A stretch of DNA of 64,000 bases from Deltaproteobacteria bacterium (GTDB lineage: Bacteria > Bdellovibrionota > JAJCYS01). The notes beneath the pieces were generated by a model. That model saw nothing but the letters and a program-made list of their open reading frames with translations, made no database searches and was not told the origin of the DNA. Position numbers and translations under genes: made by a program. Below are positions 52,814-62,565 of the stretch, one piece after another. The first letter of the stretch is position 1. Each line of letters opens with the position of its first letter. The DNA lies in assembly GCA_029262815.1 (NCBI GenBank), contig JAJCYS010000008.1:85898-149897 (forward strand), read 5' to 3'.

Positions 52814-54313
52814 ATGGAATCACGATTAACGGTTAATCTCGAAAAAATGTCTCAGGTAGCAAATAGCGCTTTGTATCTATTAGTGATTGCATTTTTTTTG
52901 TTAGGTCACTTCATGAGCTTCTATTTCCACTTTCTAACGGTCACTTTTTTCATGCTGACATTAATCAATGTCTATTACCTATACATCCAGAAACATCACG
53001 CCTTGCTTTCGAATTTCGGATTTATGGCGCAGATTCGTTACATGATTGAAAGTATCGGTCCAGAATTTCGTCAATATCTTTATATGAGTGACACTGAAGA
53101 AAAACCGTTTAACCGAATTGAACGATCTGAGGTGTATCGCAAGGCTAAAAATAGTGACTCATCATCCGCTTTTGGATCCTTGTCAGCCTTTGACCACCGG
53201 GAGATCAAACTCAGACATTCGATGTTTCCTGTTGAGAAATCTACCCTCAACTCATTTGAGCTCACTTTTGCTCAAGAACGATCGATCCCAAACGTATTTA
53301 CAATCACCAAGCCGTTCATGATCAGCGCTATGAGCTATGGTGCCCTCAGCTCAAATGCTGTTCGTGCGTTGGCACGAGGGGCTAAAAAATCAAATATTCC
53401 TATGAATACAGGCGAAGGGGGATATCCAAAACATCATCTTAAAGAAGGATGTGACTTGATTTTTCAAATGGGCACCGCAAAATTTGGTGTCCGTAATGAA
53501 GATGGCACCTTAAACGATGCCAAACTTGAAACCATCGCAACCCTTCCTGAAGTCAAAATGATTGAAATCAAATTATCCCAAGGCGCAAAGCCAGGAAAAG
53601 GCGGCCTCCTTCCAAAAGAGAAAATCTCCGAAGAAATCTCTGAACTTCGGGGCGTCCCAATGGACAAAGATGTGATTTCACCGCCTGCCCATAAGGAGTG
53701 CACCTCGCCACTTGAAACCCTAAAATTCATCAGACGTGTCCAAGAAATCTCTCAGCTGCCTGTCGGTATTAAGTTATGTTTGGGTCGGCTTGATGAATTT
53801 TCGGACTTGATCATAAAAATGACAAGTCAAAAGATTCATCCAGACTATATTGTCATTGATGGCGCTGAAGGCGGCACAGGCGCAGCACCCAAACCCTTTA
53901 TGGATGATATCGGCGTACCCATTTTTAAAGCCCTACCTGAAGTCCAAAAAATTCTCAAAACTCATGGGTTGAGAGATAAATTAAAGCTTATCGCTTCAGG
54001 TAAATTAATTAATGCAGGTAAACATTTCGTGGCTCTTTCACTAGGTGCTGATGCTGTGTATACAGCACGTGGCTTTATGCTCGCCATTGGGTGTATTCAA
54101 GCCATGCAGTGCAATTCCAACACCTGTCCAGTGGGGGTTACGTCACACAATCCAAAACTCTTAAGAGGGTTAGACATTAATCAAAAATCTGAGCGTGTTG
54201 CAAACTACATCCACAACTTATGGCATGACCATGAAGAGATGTTGGCCTCAATGGGCATGCATAATCATCAAGAATTAAGTGAATCGAATCTGTACATACC
54301 GGCGCACTATTGA
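52814..54313 (+). CDS. FMN-binding glutamate synthase family protein, with N-terminal TM region
   Basis: MSYGALSSNAVRALARGAKKSNIPMNTGEGGYP; DYIVIDGAEGGTGAAPKPFMDDIGVPI; CNSNTCPVGV. Confidence 0.93.
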   Translation: MESRLTVNLEKMSQVANSALYLLVIAFFLLGHFMSFYFHFLTVTFFMLTLINVYYLYIQKHHALLSNFGFMAQIRYMIESIGPEFRQYLYMSDTEEKPFNRIERSEVYRKAKNSDSSSAFGSLSAFDHREIKLRHSMFPVEKSTLNSFELTFAQERSIPNVFTITKPFMISAMSYGALSSNAVRALARGAKKSNIPMNTGEGGYPKHHLKEGCDLIFQMGTAKFGVRNEDGTLNDAKLETIATLPEVKMIEIKLSQGAKPGKGGLLPKEKISEEISELRGVPMDKDVISPPAHKECTSPLETLKFIRRVQEISQLPVGIKLCLGRLDEFSDLIIKMTSQKIHPDYIVIDGAEGGTGAAPKPFMDDIGVPIFKALPEVQKILKTHGLRDKLKLIASGKLINAGKHFVALSLGADAVYTARGFMLAIGCIQAMQCNSNTCPVGVTSHNPKLLRGLDINQKSERVANYIHNLWHDHEEMLASMGMHNHQELSESNLYIPAHY

Positions 54314-54325
54314 GAGGGGTTTTCT

Positions 54326-54709
54326 ATGAATAAAAAAATAGTATGGACATTACAAATTATCGTAGCGGCCATTTTATTGCCCGTTGGCATAGCTAAATTC
54401 ATCCACAGCCCAGGGGCGGTTTATGTCTTTACAGAACTTGGTATGGAACCTGCAGGGCGATACATCATTGGAATTTGCGAGGTCCTGTCCGGACTATTAG
54501 TTCTGACGGAAGCCTTTGCGGCCATGGGCGCATTTTTGGGTATTGGGGTTATGATTGGGGCGCTCATTGCTCACACGACAGTGCTTGGATTTTCTGTCCA
54601 GGGTGATGGTGGCAAGCATATCCCCCCACTTCTGTTAGTGCTCATTTCGTGTTGTATCATCACGTGGATTCGCAGAAAACAACTCCCGTTCATTGGCAAA
54701 ACATTCTAA
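54326..54709 (+). CDS. DoxX-like membrane protein
   Basis: AKFIHSPGAVYVFTELGMEPAGRYIIGICEVLSGLLVLTEAFAAMGAFLGIGVMIGAL. Confidence 0.8.
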   Translation: MNKKIVWTLQIIVAAILLPVGIAKFIHSPGAVYVFTELGMEPAGRYIIGICEVLSGLLVLTEAFAAMGAFLGIGVMIGALIAHTTVLGFSVQGDGGKHIPPLLLVLISCCIITWIRRKQLPFIGKTF

Positions 54710-54754
54710 TTTGGCGATTTCAAAGTTAGATCGGGGCTACTAAAGGAGGTTTTA

Positions 54755-55852
54755 ATGAAATTTTGGATTTTGGGTGTATTCATTTTGTTGATTACAGCCG
54801 CTGCTCTGATTATATACAAGCCTTCCCCCCCTGTAAAAATCACAATGAACAAACCGAACGATCTGCAAAAAGCCACATTTGCGGGTGGGTGTTTTTGGTG
54901 TATGGAACCACCCTTTGAAAAATTAAAAGGTGTGCATGCCGTGCTTTCGGGCTATACGGGGGGGCACACAAAAAATCCAACCTATGATCAGGTGTCTTCT
55001 CATACGACCGGACATGTTGAAGCTGTTGAAATACATTTTGATCCAAAGGCAATCACATATCAGGATTTGCTCGAAGTTTTTTGGCGCAACGTAGATCCTA
55101 CGGATCCAGATGGGCAATTTGTGGATCGAGGGGCGTCTTATGCAACAGCTATTTTTTATCACACGGATACTCAAAAACAGTTGGCTATTCAATCCAAAAA
55201 AGCATTGGCTAAAACAAGTCGGTTTCAAAAACCGATCGTTACGCCCATTCAGTTAGCTGGCCCTTTCTATATTGCTGAAGCTACCCATCAAGATTATTAT
55301 AAGAAAAATGCCGTTCGGTATGCGTACTATCGGTACCGATCAGGACGAGATCAGTTTATCGATCGCATTTGGGGGGAAGATCGTGAGTACATCCCAAAAG
55401 GGAAAACTATGAATCAAACGCGTTATACGAAACCTTCACAAAAAGAAATTAAAGAACAGTTGACCTCGATTCAGTATCACGTCACCCAAGAGGAGGGTAC
55501 GGAGCCGCCATTTAAAAATACCTACTGGGATCACAAAGAAGAAGGGATTTACGTGGATGTGGTATCAGGGGAACCGCTCTTTAGTTCGAAGGACAAGTAT
55601 GACTCCGGATCAGGCTGGCCCGCCTTTACCAAACCCTTAGAGCCTGAACATATTGTGACGCGTACGGATAAGCGATTGTTCATGACCCGCACTGAAATTC
55701 GATCTAAGAATGGCGACTCTCATTTGGGGCATGTATTTAAAGACGGCCCCAAACCCTCAGGTCTGAGATATTGTATTAACTCCGCTGCGCTTAAATTTAT
55801 TCCAAAAGCTCACTTGAAAGCCGAGGGCTATGAAAAATACGTTAACGATTAA
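54755..55852 (+). CDS. msrAB: Fused peptide methionine sulfoxide reductase MsrA/MsrB, exported
   Basis: Msr[22 protein letters not shown]; Msr[15 protein letters not shown] and [16 protein letters not shown]-terminal hydrophobic segment. Confidence 0.95.
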   Translation: MKFWILGVFILLITAAALIIYKPSPPVKITMNKPNDLQKATFAGGCFWCMEPPFEKLKGVHAVLSGYTGGHTKNPTYDQVSSHTTGHVEAVEIHFDPKAITYQDLLEVFWRNVDPTDPDGQFVDRGASYATAIFYHTDTQKQLAIQSKKALAKTSRFQKPIVTPIQLAGPFYIAEATHQDYYKKNAVRYAYYRYRSGRDQFIDRIWGEDREYIPKGKTMNQTRYTKPSQKEIKEQLTSIQYHVTQEEGTEPPFKNTYWDHKEEGIYVDVVSGEPLFSSKDKYDSGSGWPAFTKPLEPEHIVTRTDKRLFMTRTEIRSKNGDSHLGHVFKDGPKPSGLRYCINSAALKFIPKAHLKAEGYEKYVND

Positions 55853-55870
55853 TGGGTACCTTTTTTTAAT

Positions 55871-56983
55871 TTAAAACTTAAATACGGCTTCTACAGCTAA
55901 CTCCGGACTTGAATCAAATTTCCAATCGGACGCACCAAAAGTAGTAGACAAATCAATTCCTGAATTGAATCCAAACGATGATCCTCCAGAAACACTGACT
56001 GCATAATCTTGTCCGACATTATGTTCTGCGCCTCCCGTGTCCTCAAAGCCAACGGACCACGAAAGCTGATGTGTTGCTGAACTTCCCGTTGTAAATTGGT
56101 TTGAACTCGAGTTTCCAATCGCTATAGTTCTAATCGTAGCAACTGCAGCCATTGACGCTGCAGGCGCAGCCGTAGCAAGCGAGGAATCAAACAAAGATGC
56201 TGTTGTTCCGCCCGAAGAAAATCCAATATATTCCGTACCATTAACTAGTCTCGAATCAAGTACTTCAACGGCCCCCGCTGCAGTAAACACCGTTACTGGT
56301 ATACCCCTAACGCCAGTCGCGTTATATGTAACTCTCTTTAGTGCAGTTCCATCACCATAACAACTTGTTGTCGTCCCATCACCATTACTTCTAACACTTG
56401 CATCATCCCGCTCCTCTACAGGCATCGTTTCCATTGTAAGAACTCCAGGATCACCCTTTTTAAGCGCCCTTCCTAAAGCGCCATAAACAACACCCCGGCC
56501 TGCACGATGCCACTCCCCATCTGTTTCAAAGACATACCAAGCGTCACTTGCCATAGATACTCTTACTAGATCATCTTCGGCAAAATCTCGCCATGCAGAG
56601 ATTTGGGTTATGGTATTGGCTTGATATTGTGTGAGGACAACTTCCTTGGGATCATCCGCATTGATAGTCATAACTTCTGTGGCTTCCCCAAAAGTTGTCA
56701 CATCTATATCAATCAATGAGCCTGAATTAGGGACTCTCAAACCAACGGACTCAAAATCTTCCCCCGTCCCTAAGGAGCTCAACCTACTATCGCTATCAGA
56801 TCCATCAATATGAAACCGTAGACCAGCAAAGCGTTCGACCCCTGTTAGACCCGCATTGGCCTGTCTAGCTTTCAAATAGCCTTGGGGCGCTGCATTGCTC
56901 AAAAAAGCATACGAAACATTCATATAAACGCCCGAACTTAAAATACTGAGCATTACCAAATACGCTAATACACGTTTCTTCAT
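55871..56983 (-). CDS. Exported hypothetical protein, possible outer-membrane/surface protein
   Basis: Signal peptide; Gly/Ser/Thr-rich C-terminal half with alternating pattern ending LAVEAVFKF. Confidence 0.65.
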   Translation of the reverse strand: MKKRVLAYLVMLSILSSGVYMNVSYAFLSNAAPQGYLKARQANAGLTGVERFAGLRFHIDGSDSDSRLSSLGTGEDFESVGLRVPNSGSLIDIDVTTFGEATEVMTINADDPKEVVLTQYQANTITQISAWRDFAEDDLVRVSMASDAWYVFETDGEWHRAGRGVVYGALGRALKKGDPGVLTMETMPVEERDDASVRSNGDGTTTSCYGDGTALKRVTYNATGVRGIPVTVFTAAGAVEVLDSRLVNGTEYIGFSSGGTTASLFDSSLATAAPAASMAAVATIRTIAIGNSSSNQFTTGSSATHQLSWSVGFEDTGGAEHNVGQDYAVSVSGGSSFGFNSGIDLSTTFGASDWKFDSSPELAVEAVFKF

Positions 56984-56999
56984 TGAATCGCTCCTTATA

Positions 57000-58106
57000 T
57001 TACGGTTTTGGGATAGGTGTATCTAACTCTTCTGGATCCCCAAATACATCAGTTTCAGCCAATGTCGCTGTATTGGTCAAATTTGCAATTTCTAAAGTCG
57101 CCAGCACATTAAAAAAGCCAAACACATCGGCTATAGCGCCTGCTCCTGCAGCACAAATGGCCAAAATAGTTGGCACTGCTGTGGTAAGCGTCGTAACCCC
57201 AGGTGAAATACCTGTGGTAAATGCAGCCTTCGAACAGATGCCCTGCGTTCCCACAACTGATAGTGGTGTGGGTGTGCCTGGAGTCGCAATCGTCAACAAA
57301 TTCAAAACATCTAAAATAATCACAGCCGCATGGAGTCCATCTGGCCTGATGTCATGAAATCGAACATCGTCCGTCGCACTCGTAGTAACCGCAGCTGGCA
57401 TAACAGCCGGGAAATCAGCTTTGTATACATTAAACTTCAACTCTGCGCCTGCACCCCCCGGATCTTTCAACCAACCCCAAAAAAGCGTAACCGTAGCGCC
57501 CACCTTCACATATCGTGGATTTTCTGCAGTACCGGTAGTCGTGACATCTGTGACCACAGGGTTTGTGCCATCGTTGGGTATGGTTATCCTCACTAATTTT
57601 TCAGTAGCCCCTATATCACAGATAACCGAAAACTCAGTACCATCAGGGTGAAGGGTGGGATCCGAATATACATCTCCAGCCCCACCTTGATATAACAGCC
57701 GAATCATACCCATTCGGCCTTCAATCATATGTATTAAATAAATATTGGTTTTGTTACTTGCGGTTTGGGTTGCATAGATGACATAGCCCGTATCAATTTT
57801 GCCATTCGTAGAAGCATCAGCTGTTGATATATCCGGACGCCCATTTATGATGAGCCCTGCAAGCAATGGCTGGGTTTCGGCTTTTGTGGAATCCAGAATA
57901 TCATCGCCAAATATAAGCGAAAAAATCGTTTCGAACCCACCAGTGACCTCTTGAGAAAATGAAAAATTATTAACTGCAGCAAACGGGAGTGGCAAAGTAG
58001 CAATACCACCGCCTTTTTTAGTCTTTTTGGTACCACATCCAAGAAATTGAAAAGCAACGACTGTGCTCAATAGGATTGTGACAAGTGTATAACCTCTATG
58101 CTTCAT
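57000..58106 (-). CDS. Hypothetical lipoprotein, beta-propeller-like
   Basis: Lipobox VAFQFLGCG; VYSDPTLHPDGTEFSVICD resembles TolB/WD40-like blades; 17 nt upstream of the 55871..56983 gene. Confidence 0.65.
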   Translation of the reverse strand: MKHRGYTLVTILLSTVVAFQFLGCGTKKTKKGGGIATLPLPFAAVNNFSFSQEVTGGFETIFSLIFGDDILDSTKAETQPLLAGLIINGRPDISTADASTNGKIDTGYVIYATQTASNKTNIYLIHMIEGRMGMIRLLYQGGAGDVYSDPTLHPDGTEFSVICDIGATEKLVRITIPNDGTNPVVTDVTTTGTAENPRYVKVGATVTLFWGWLKDPGGAGAELKFNVYKADFPAVMPAAVTTSATDDVRFHDIRPDGLHAAVIILDVLNLLTIATPGTPTPLSVVGTQGICSKAAFTTGISPGVTTLTTAVPTILAICAAGAGAIADVFGFFNVLATLEIANLTNTATLAETDVFGDPEELDTPIPKP

Positions 58107-58177
58107 GCAAGATCCCCCTTGAAGTTAACTCTACTTAGTATACAGAATTTCAGAAAAAGTACATTTTTTTTTTATGA

Positions 58178-58239
58178 GTAGATGGATCCCTGCCTTCGCA
58201 GGGATGACAAAAAAGGTGCAGGAATGACGAGGCAATCTA
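58178..58239. repeat. Dispersed repeat, hairpin plus GACGAGGCAATCTA end
   Basis: ATCCCTGC-CTTC-GCAGGGAT perfect hairpin (58186-58205) then GACAAAAAAGGTGCAGGAATGACGAGGCAATCTA. Confidence 0.75.
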
Positions 58240-58275
58240 TAAATAAAACATAATTGATTAAGGGTGATTTATCGT

Positions 58276-59298
58276 TTATTTGGATGGAGCTTCTTTGATC
58301 TCGAGAATTGAACGAATGCCAAAATGATCGGATAATTGATGGCTTTTCTCAGAAAACACTAGTTCAGACGATTTTACGACTAATTTTTTATTATCATTGA
58401 TAAAAATATAATCATAGGTTGCATTCGGCTCCGCCTTGAACATTCCCTCGCACACGAACTTATTGCTTTGATCAAAGGTACAAAATCCTTTCATTTCCTT
58501 TGGGTTTGCGCGTCTAAATGTATCAATCCATCCTAACCCTGATTTGAGATACCCTTTTTCAACCATCAGCCTGTACTCATCCGTCAACTGATCGATGTAG
58601 CACCCCTTCATATATTTTTTGTAGTGGGTGTTAAAATCAGCCGCAAATATTTGGATCTCCTCTGATGAGTTCGATTGAATCCAATTCACCATCTCTTTAA
58701 CTTGGCCGAATCGAGTTTTTGATTCTTCAATAGAACATCGATCCTTCTCTTCATTAAAAGATACAGATCCAAGATGTGCATTGTAAAAATCAACCCAGCC
58801 CAGCTTAGGTATGCGAACCCGAATACCCACTATGCCTTTATTTGTAAAATTCTCATCCACACTCGTCACTTGAGAAAAATTCATCATACGATGATCAGGT
58901 GCCATCTCATACTTGGAGAAGAACATCAACCCTGTGCCAAATCGATACCACTTCTCTGTATCAAAGGACATCACCTTGTAACCGCGACGTTTCATCTCTT
59001 GGGTTAAATATTTTCTATGAGAGGCATGCCAAACTTCCTGTAGAGCTACTAAATCAGCGTCTGTGTTTGCAATGGCTTCAGGCATTTTTTGAAGTCGCTT
59101 ATCGATATAACGAGCACCGCACCCAAAAGGTAGATCTAAAAGCCAAGTGTTATAAGTCAACACTTTCACTTCAGATCGATCACTTGCTGGCCTTCTAGGA
59201 TAGAGAGGTCTAGAAGATTCATACCAATCTACAAGAAGATACCCCCCCGCTATTAATAGGGCAAGCAGCACTAGTTTTTTGATCACGCTATAACCCAT
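58276..59298 (-). CDS. Endonuclease/exonuclease/phosphatase family protein (neutral sphingomyelinase-like by eye)
   Basis: VKVLTYNTWLLDLPFGCG; DLVALQEVWHASHRKYL; FYNAHLGSV; FAADFNTHY; SDHFGI. Confidence 0.85.
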   Translation of the reverse strand: MGYSVIKKLVLLALLIAGGYLLVDWYESSRPLYPRRPASDRSEVKVLTYNTWLLDLPFGCGARYIDKRLQKMPEAIANTDADLVALQEVWHASHRKYLTQEMKRRGYKVMSFDTEKWYRFGTGLMFFSKYEMAPDHRMMNFSQVTSVDENFTNKGIVGIRVRIPKLGWVDFYNAHLGSVSFNEEKDRCSIEESKTRFGQVKEMVNWIQSNSSEEIQIFAADFNTHYKKYMKGCYIDQLTDEYRLMVEKGYLKSGLGWIDTFRRANPKEMKGFCTFDQSNKFVCEGMFKAEPNATYDYIFINDNKKLVVKSSELVFSEKSHQLSDHFGIRSILEIKEAPSK

Positions 59299-59354
59299 AC
59301 CGTTACGCAGAATCGGAATTATGTATCAGTTACTTGAGTGCTTTATAAGCTTGC

Positions 59355-59540
59355 TAGATTGCTTCGTCTGCAGGGCCTTCTCGTAATGGGCAAAACAGGC
59401 GGATTATTTCGTTGTCACTACCGACTCACAATGATATAAGAATTGGCTTGTTTCGCTACGTATGCAATGACTTATCAGTTTCACACGTCATTGCCAGGAG
59501 AGCCGATGGCACTTGTGCCCCGGCTCGACGAAACAATCTA
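59355..59540. repeat. ~186 bp palindromic element (REP/MITE-like)
   Basis: TAGATTGCTTCGTC (59355-59368) and GACGAAACAATCTA (59527-59540) are inverted, 13/14 match; inner arms CTCGTAATGGGCAA / GTCATTGCCAGGAG. Confidence 0.7.
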
Positions 59541-59567
59541 TTAATTTGGGTACCCGGAGAGACGCCT

Positions 59568-60518
59568 GTGAATGTAAAATCAGATAGTTACAGCGATACA
59601 CTGCTTGGTAGCTTATATGCACTTCTGGCATTTTCTGCTTGGGGGTTTCTCCCGCTCTATTGGAAAGCCCTACTAGGAACTTCTCCCTTGTTGGTCGTAT
59701 GCCATCGTATCCTCTGGTCCTTTGTCATTTTTACTGTGCTTCTGACACACAAAAATCGATGGCCTGAAATCAAAAAAGAAATCCGATCATCAAAAGAAAT
59801 GTTGATCGTTCTATTTAGTGCCATTCTCATCAGCGGCAACTGGTTGATCTATATCTGGGCCGTTCAAGCAGGATATGTTCTAGAAACCAGCCTTGGTTAC
59901 TATATAAATCCCCTTGTCAATGTGGCGTTGGGATTCATCTTTCTTAACGAACGTCTTAATAGAAATCAATGGGTGGCTGTCGCTTTGGCAGCTTGTGGTG
60001 TTCTCAATTTGGCATTGACCTATGGCCAAGTCCCATGGATAGCACTCTCACTGGCACTCAGTTTTAGTACCTACGGATTATTACGAAAGATTGGGCACAT
60101 GCATGCGATGTCCGCTCTTTTTATGGAAACTGTTATTTTATTGATACCGTGTCTTTTCTATACATTCTATATTTCCGACACAAGTGGCTTAAGTCTGGAT
60201 AATCTCCCGTTGCTACTTTTATTAATGGGAACAGGCTTAGCTACAGCACTCCCATTAACTTGGTTTGGCAATGCTGCAAAGAGACTTAACCTTTCGACGC
60301 TGGGTGTATTTCAATACATTGCGCCTACTTTTCAATTTCTACTCGCAGTATGGGTCTTTAAAGAACCCTTCACACAAACCCACCTCATTACATTCATATT
60401 CATTTGGGTAGCTGTTGTTGTTTATTCTGCTGGCGGTATTAAACAACACATTATATTACGCACTTTAAAGTCGAAACACGCCATGCTGCCCGCCGAGGCA
60501 AAACATTGTAAGAAGTAG
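59568..60518 (+). CDS. rarD: EamA-family transporter RarD
   Basis: SLYALLAFSAWGFLPLYWKALLGTSPLLVVCHRILWSFVIFTVLL; GTG start at 59568 with GGAGAG upstream; ORF-track start at 59412 lies inside a repeat. Confidence 0.88.
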   Translation: MNVKSDSYSDTLLGSLYALLAFSAWGFLPLYWKALLGTSPLLVVCHRILWSFVIFTVLLTHKNRWPEIKKEIRSSKEMLIVLFSAILISGNWLIYIWAVQAGYVLETSLGYYINPLVNVALGFIFLNERLNRNQWVAVALAACGVLNLALTYGQVPWIALSLALSFSTYGLLRKIGHMHAMSALFMETVILLIPCLFYTFYISDTSGLSLDNLPLLLLLMGTGLATALPLTWFGNAAKRLNLSTLGVFQYIAPTFQFLLAVWVFKEPFTQTHLITFIFIWVAVVVYSAGGIKQHIILRTLKSKHAMLPAEAKHCKK

Positions 60519-60573
60519 TTTTAAGCCCATTTGAACCAAACCTAAACACTCCTGTATACTGATAGACAGACCC

Positions 60574-61299
60574 ATGAAAGGGATTCCTCAAAAAGACATT
60601 TCGCCATGGATTTACTTTGGTTTTCCATTTGGAATTTGCACAGTTTACTATGGATGGGGTATTTTTTTTCCTCAATACATCCAAGCTCTGTTTACTGAAT
60701 ATGGCTTCATTGAAAATTTAACTGCCATTATTTTACTGAGTTGCATTGTCCTAGTCACCTATATATTAGTTCGGCAGAAAGCTAAAAAAGCGTCTTTATA
60801 TACGCTTTGGCACATTCTATTGCTCATGGGATGTATTTATTTTTTGGGTGAAGAATTAAGTTGGGGGCAACACTTATTCGGATGGTACACCCCCAATAAT
60901 TGGGCTACTCTCAACGAACAAAAAGAAACAAACTTACACAACCTTTACCAACTCGGCTATCTATTTAGTCGATGGCCTGAAAATATTGTGATTGCCTCGA
61001 TCGTCATCGGCGGTATTTTTCTACCCTTATATATAAGGTATGCGAAACGACCCAAAACATTTCTGACCCACTGGATCATGCCAACCATCGTCTGTCTCCC
61101 CACAGCGGTTCTTGTCTTTATCGTCAGGCTGCCTAAACGGTTGATCAAATACGACCCAGAGTTTATGACGGTTTTACCTCAAATAATTTACTTTCGTACG
61201 AGTGAAATCAGAGAATGCCTTACTGCTCTTTTTATCTTTATCTATTTGTGTTCCATTACCTACAGGCAAAATATATCTAAGGAACTTCACCCCAACTGA
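60574..61299 (+). CDS. Integral membrane protein of unknown function
   Basis: Multiple TM segments; FLGEELSWGQHLFGW...NEQKETNLHNLYQLGY motif. Confidence 0.7.
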   Translation: MKGIPQKDISPWIYFGFPFGICTVYYGWGIFFPQYIQALFTEYGFIENLTAIILLSCIVLVTYILVRQKAKKASLYTLWHILLLMGCIYFLGEELSWGQHLFGWYTPNNWATLNEQKETNLHNLYQLGYLFSRWPENIVIASIVIGGIFLPLYIRYAKRPKTFLTHWIMPTIVCLPTAVLVFIVRLPKRLIKYDPEFMTVLPQIIYFRTSEIRECLTALFIFIYLCSITYRQNISKELHPN

Positions 61300-61367
61300 C
61301 AAAACGTTCAAACTCCAGACTAGCTGTAGATCTACTTGAATTTATGTTGTTTTTATCATTTCGAATT

Positions 61368-61552
61368 TAGGGCGTGTCCTTAATTAGGGATTCTACTGCG
61401 GAATAGATCTATTGGCCTACAACTTCGTCGATTTTCATGAAAAAATCCTCGATGTAGCGCACCTACACCTGCGGTTTCTCCATTCAATCTCCTCGTTTCG
61501 GCTCAAAATCTCAATTTCCTCGTAACAAATCCCTAATTAAGGACACGCCCTA
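61368..61552 (+). mobile_element. MITE-like element, copy 2 (non-coding, TA-flanked)
   Basis: TAGGGCGTGTCCTTAATTAGGGATTC...CCCTAATTAAGGACACGCCCTA; near-identical to reverse complement of 13304..13486. Confidence 0.88.
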
Positions 61553-61608
61553 GTTGAAAATACATTTTTTATATGATATAAATTATTTTTGTTTAAATTA
61601 ATACTGAT

Positions 61609-62565
61609 ATGGGTGAGGGTGAAATGGATTCTAGTGTTGTTGAGCAAAAAGTCGCAAAAACGCAAATCAAATTCCGGAGTGATTTAGGTGCTTTGTATGG
61701 ATATTGGTTACTGCATATATGCCTGAGCTTCTTTACATTGGGGATCTATAGTTTCTGGGGACGAACGAATGTCCGACGCCATCTTGCTCAGTGCATCTCA
61801 GTCTTTAACGAGCGTGTCGAATATATTGGGACTGGCAAAGAACTATTCTTTGGCTTTTTGAAAGCCATCCCTTTATTCATCTTAGGCTATATTTTACTTT
61901 TTGTACTTAGCCTAACACCACTCATTGCACTGGTATTCATTCCAGCAATCTATATCTATTGGATAGCCTCTTATGGCTCAATGAAATATCGCTTCTCTCG
62001 GTTAACTTGGTGTGGGATCAGGGGACATCTGTCCGGTTCATCATTTACGTATGCAAATTTATCCTTTTGGCGAGCATTTTTAGATGTCATAACTTTTGGA
62101 ATCTTAATTTCACATACTGATATAGAAAAATGGCGGTTTACCATAAAGCATAGCGCAATCGGAGATACAAAACTTAAATTTCATGGTGAAAACGATGCAC
62201 TCTTTGGCACTCATATCATCACAGGAATCTTGGCCATCTTCACCCTAGGTATTTCACGATTCTGGTACATGGCCGCCCTAAAGCGGTATCAACTTGAACA
62301 TACAACTTTTCAAAATATCCAACTAAAATCTACGATCACGGGTGGCAGCCTGTGGTGGTTGATGACCTCTAATTTATGTATTTTAATTTTTACTCTCGGT
62401 TTGGGCAGGCCAATCGTCATAAACAGAAATTTTAGATTCTATACTGAACATACGCACATCGTTGGAGAACTTGATGGTTCTAAAATTCTGCAATCAAAAG
62501 AGCTCCCATCTAAAACCGGCGAAGGCTTAGAGAGCATTCTCGATCTTGATACAGGTATTTTATGA
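61609..62565 (+). CDS. DUF898 (YjgN-like) membrane protein
   Basis: YGYWLLHICLSFFTLGIYSFWGRTNVRRHLAQ and GILAIFTLGISRFWYMAALKRYQLEHT repeats. Confidence 0.85.
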   Translation: MGEGEMDSSVVEQKVAKTQIKFRSDLGALYGYWLLHICLSFFTLGIYSFWGRTNVRRHLAQCISVFNERVEYIGTGKELFFGFLKAIPLFILGYILLFVLSLTPLIALVFIPAIYIYWIASYGSMKYRFSRLTWCGIRGHLSGSSFTYANLSFWRAFLDVITFGILISHTDIEKWRFTIKHSAIGDTKLKFHGENDALFGTHIITGILAIFTLGISRFWYMAALKRYQLEHTTFQNIQLKSTITGGSLWWLMTSNLCILIFTLGLGRPIVINRNFRFYTEHTHIVGELDGSKILQSKELPSKTGEGLESILDLDTGIL

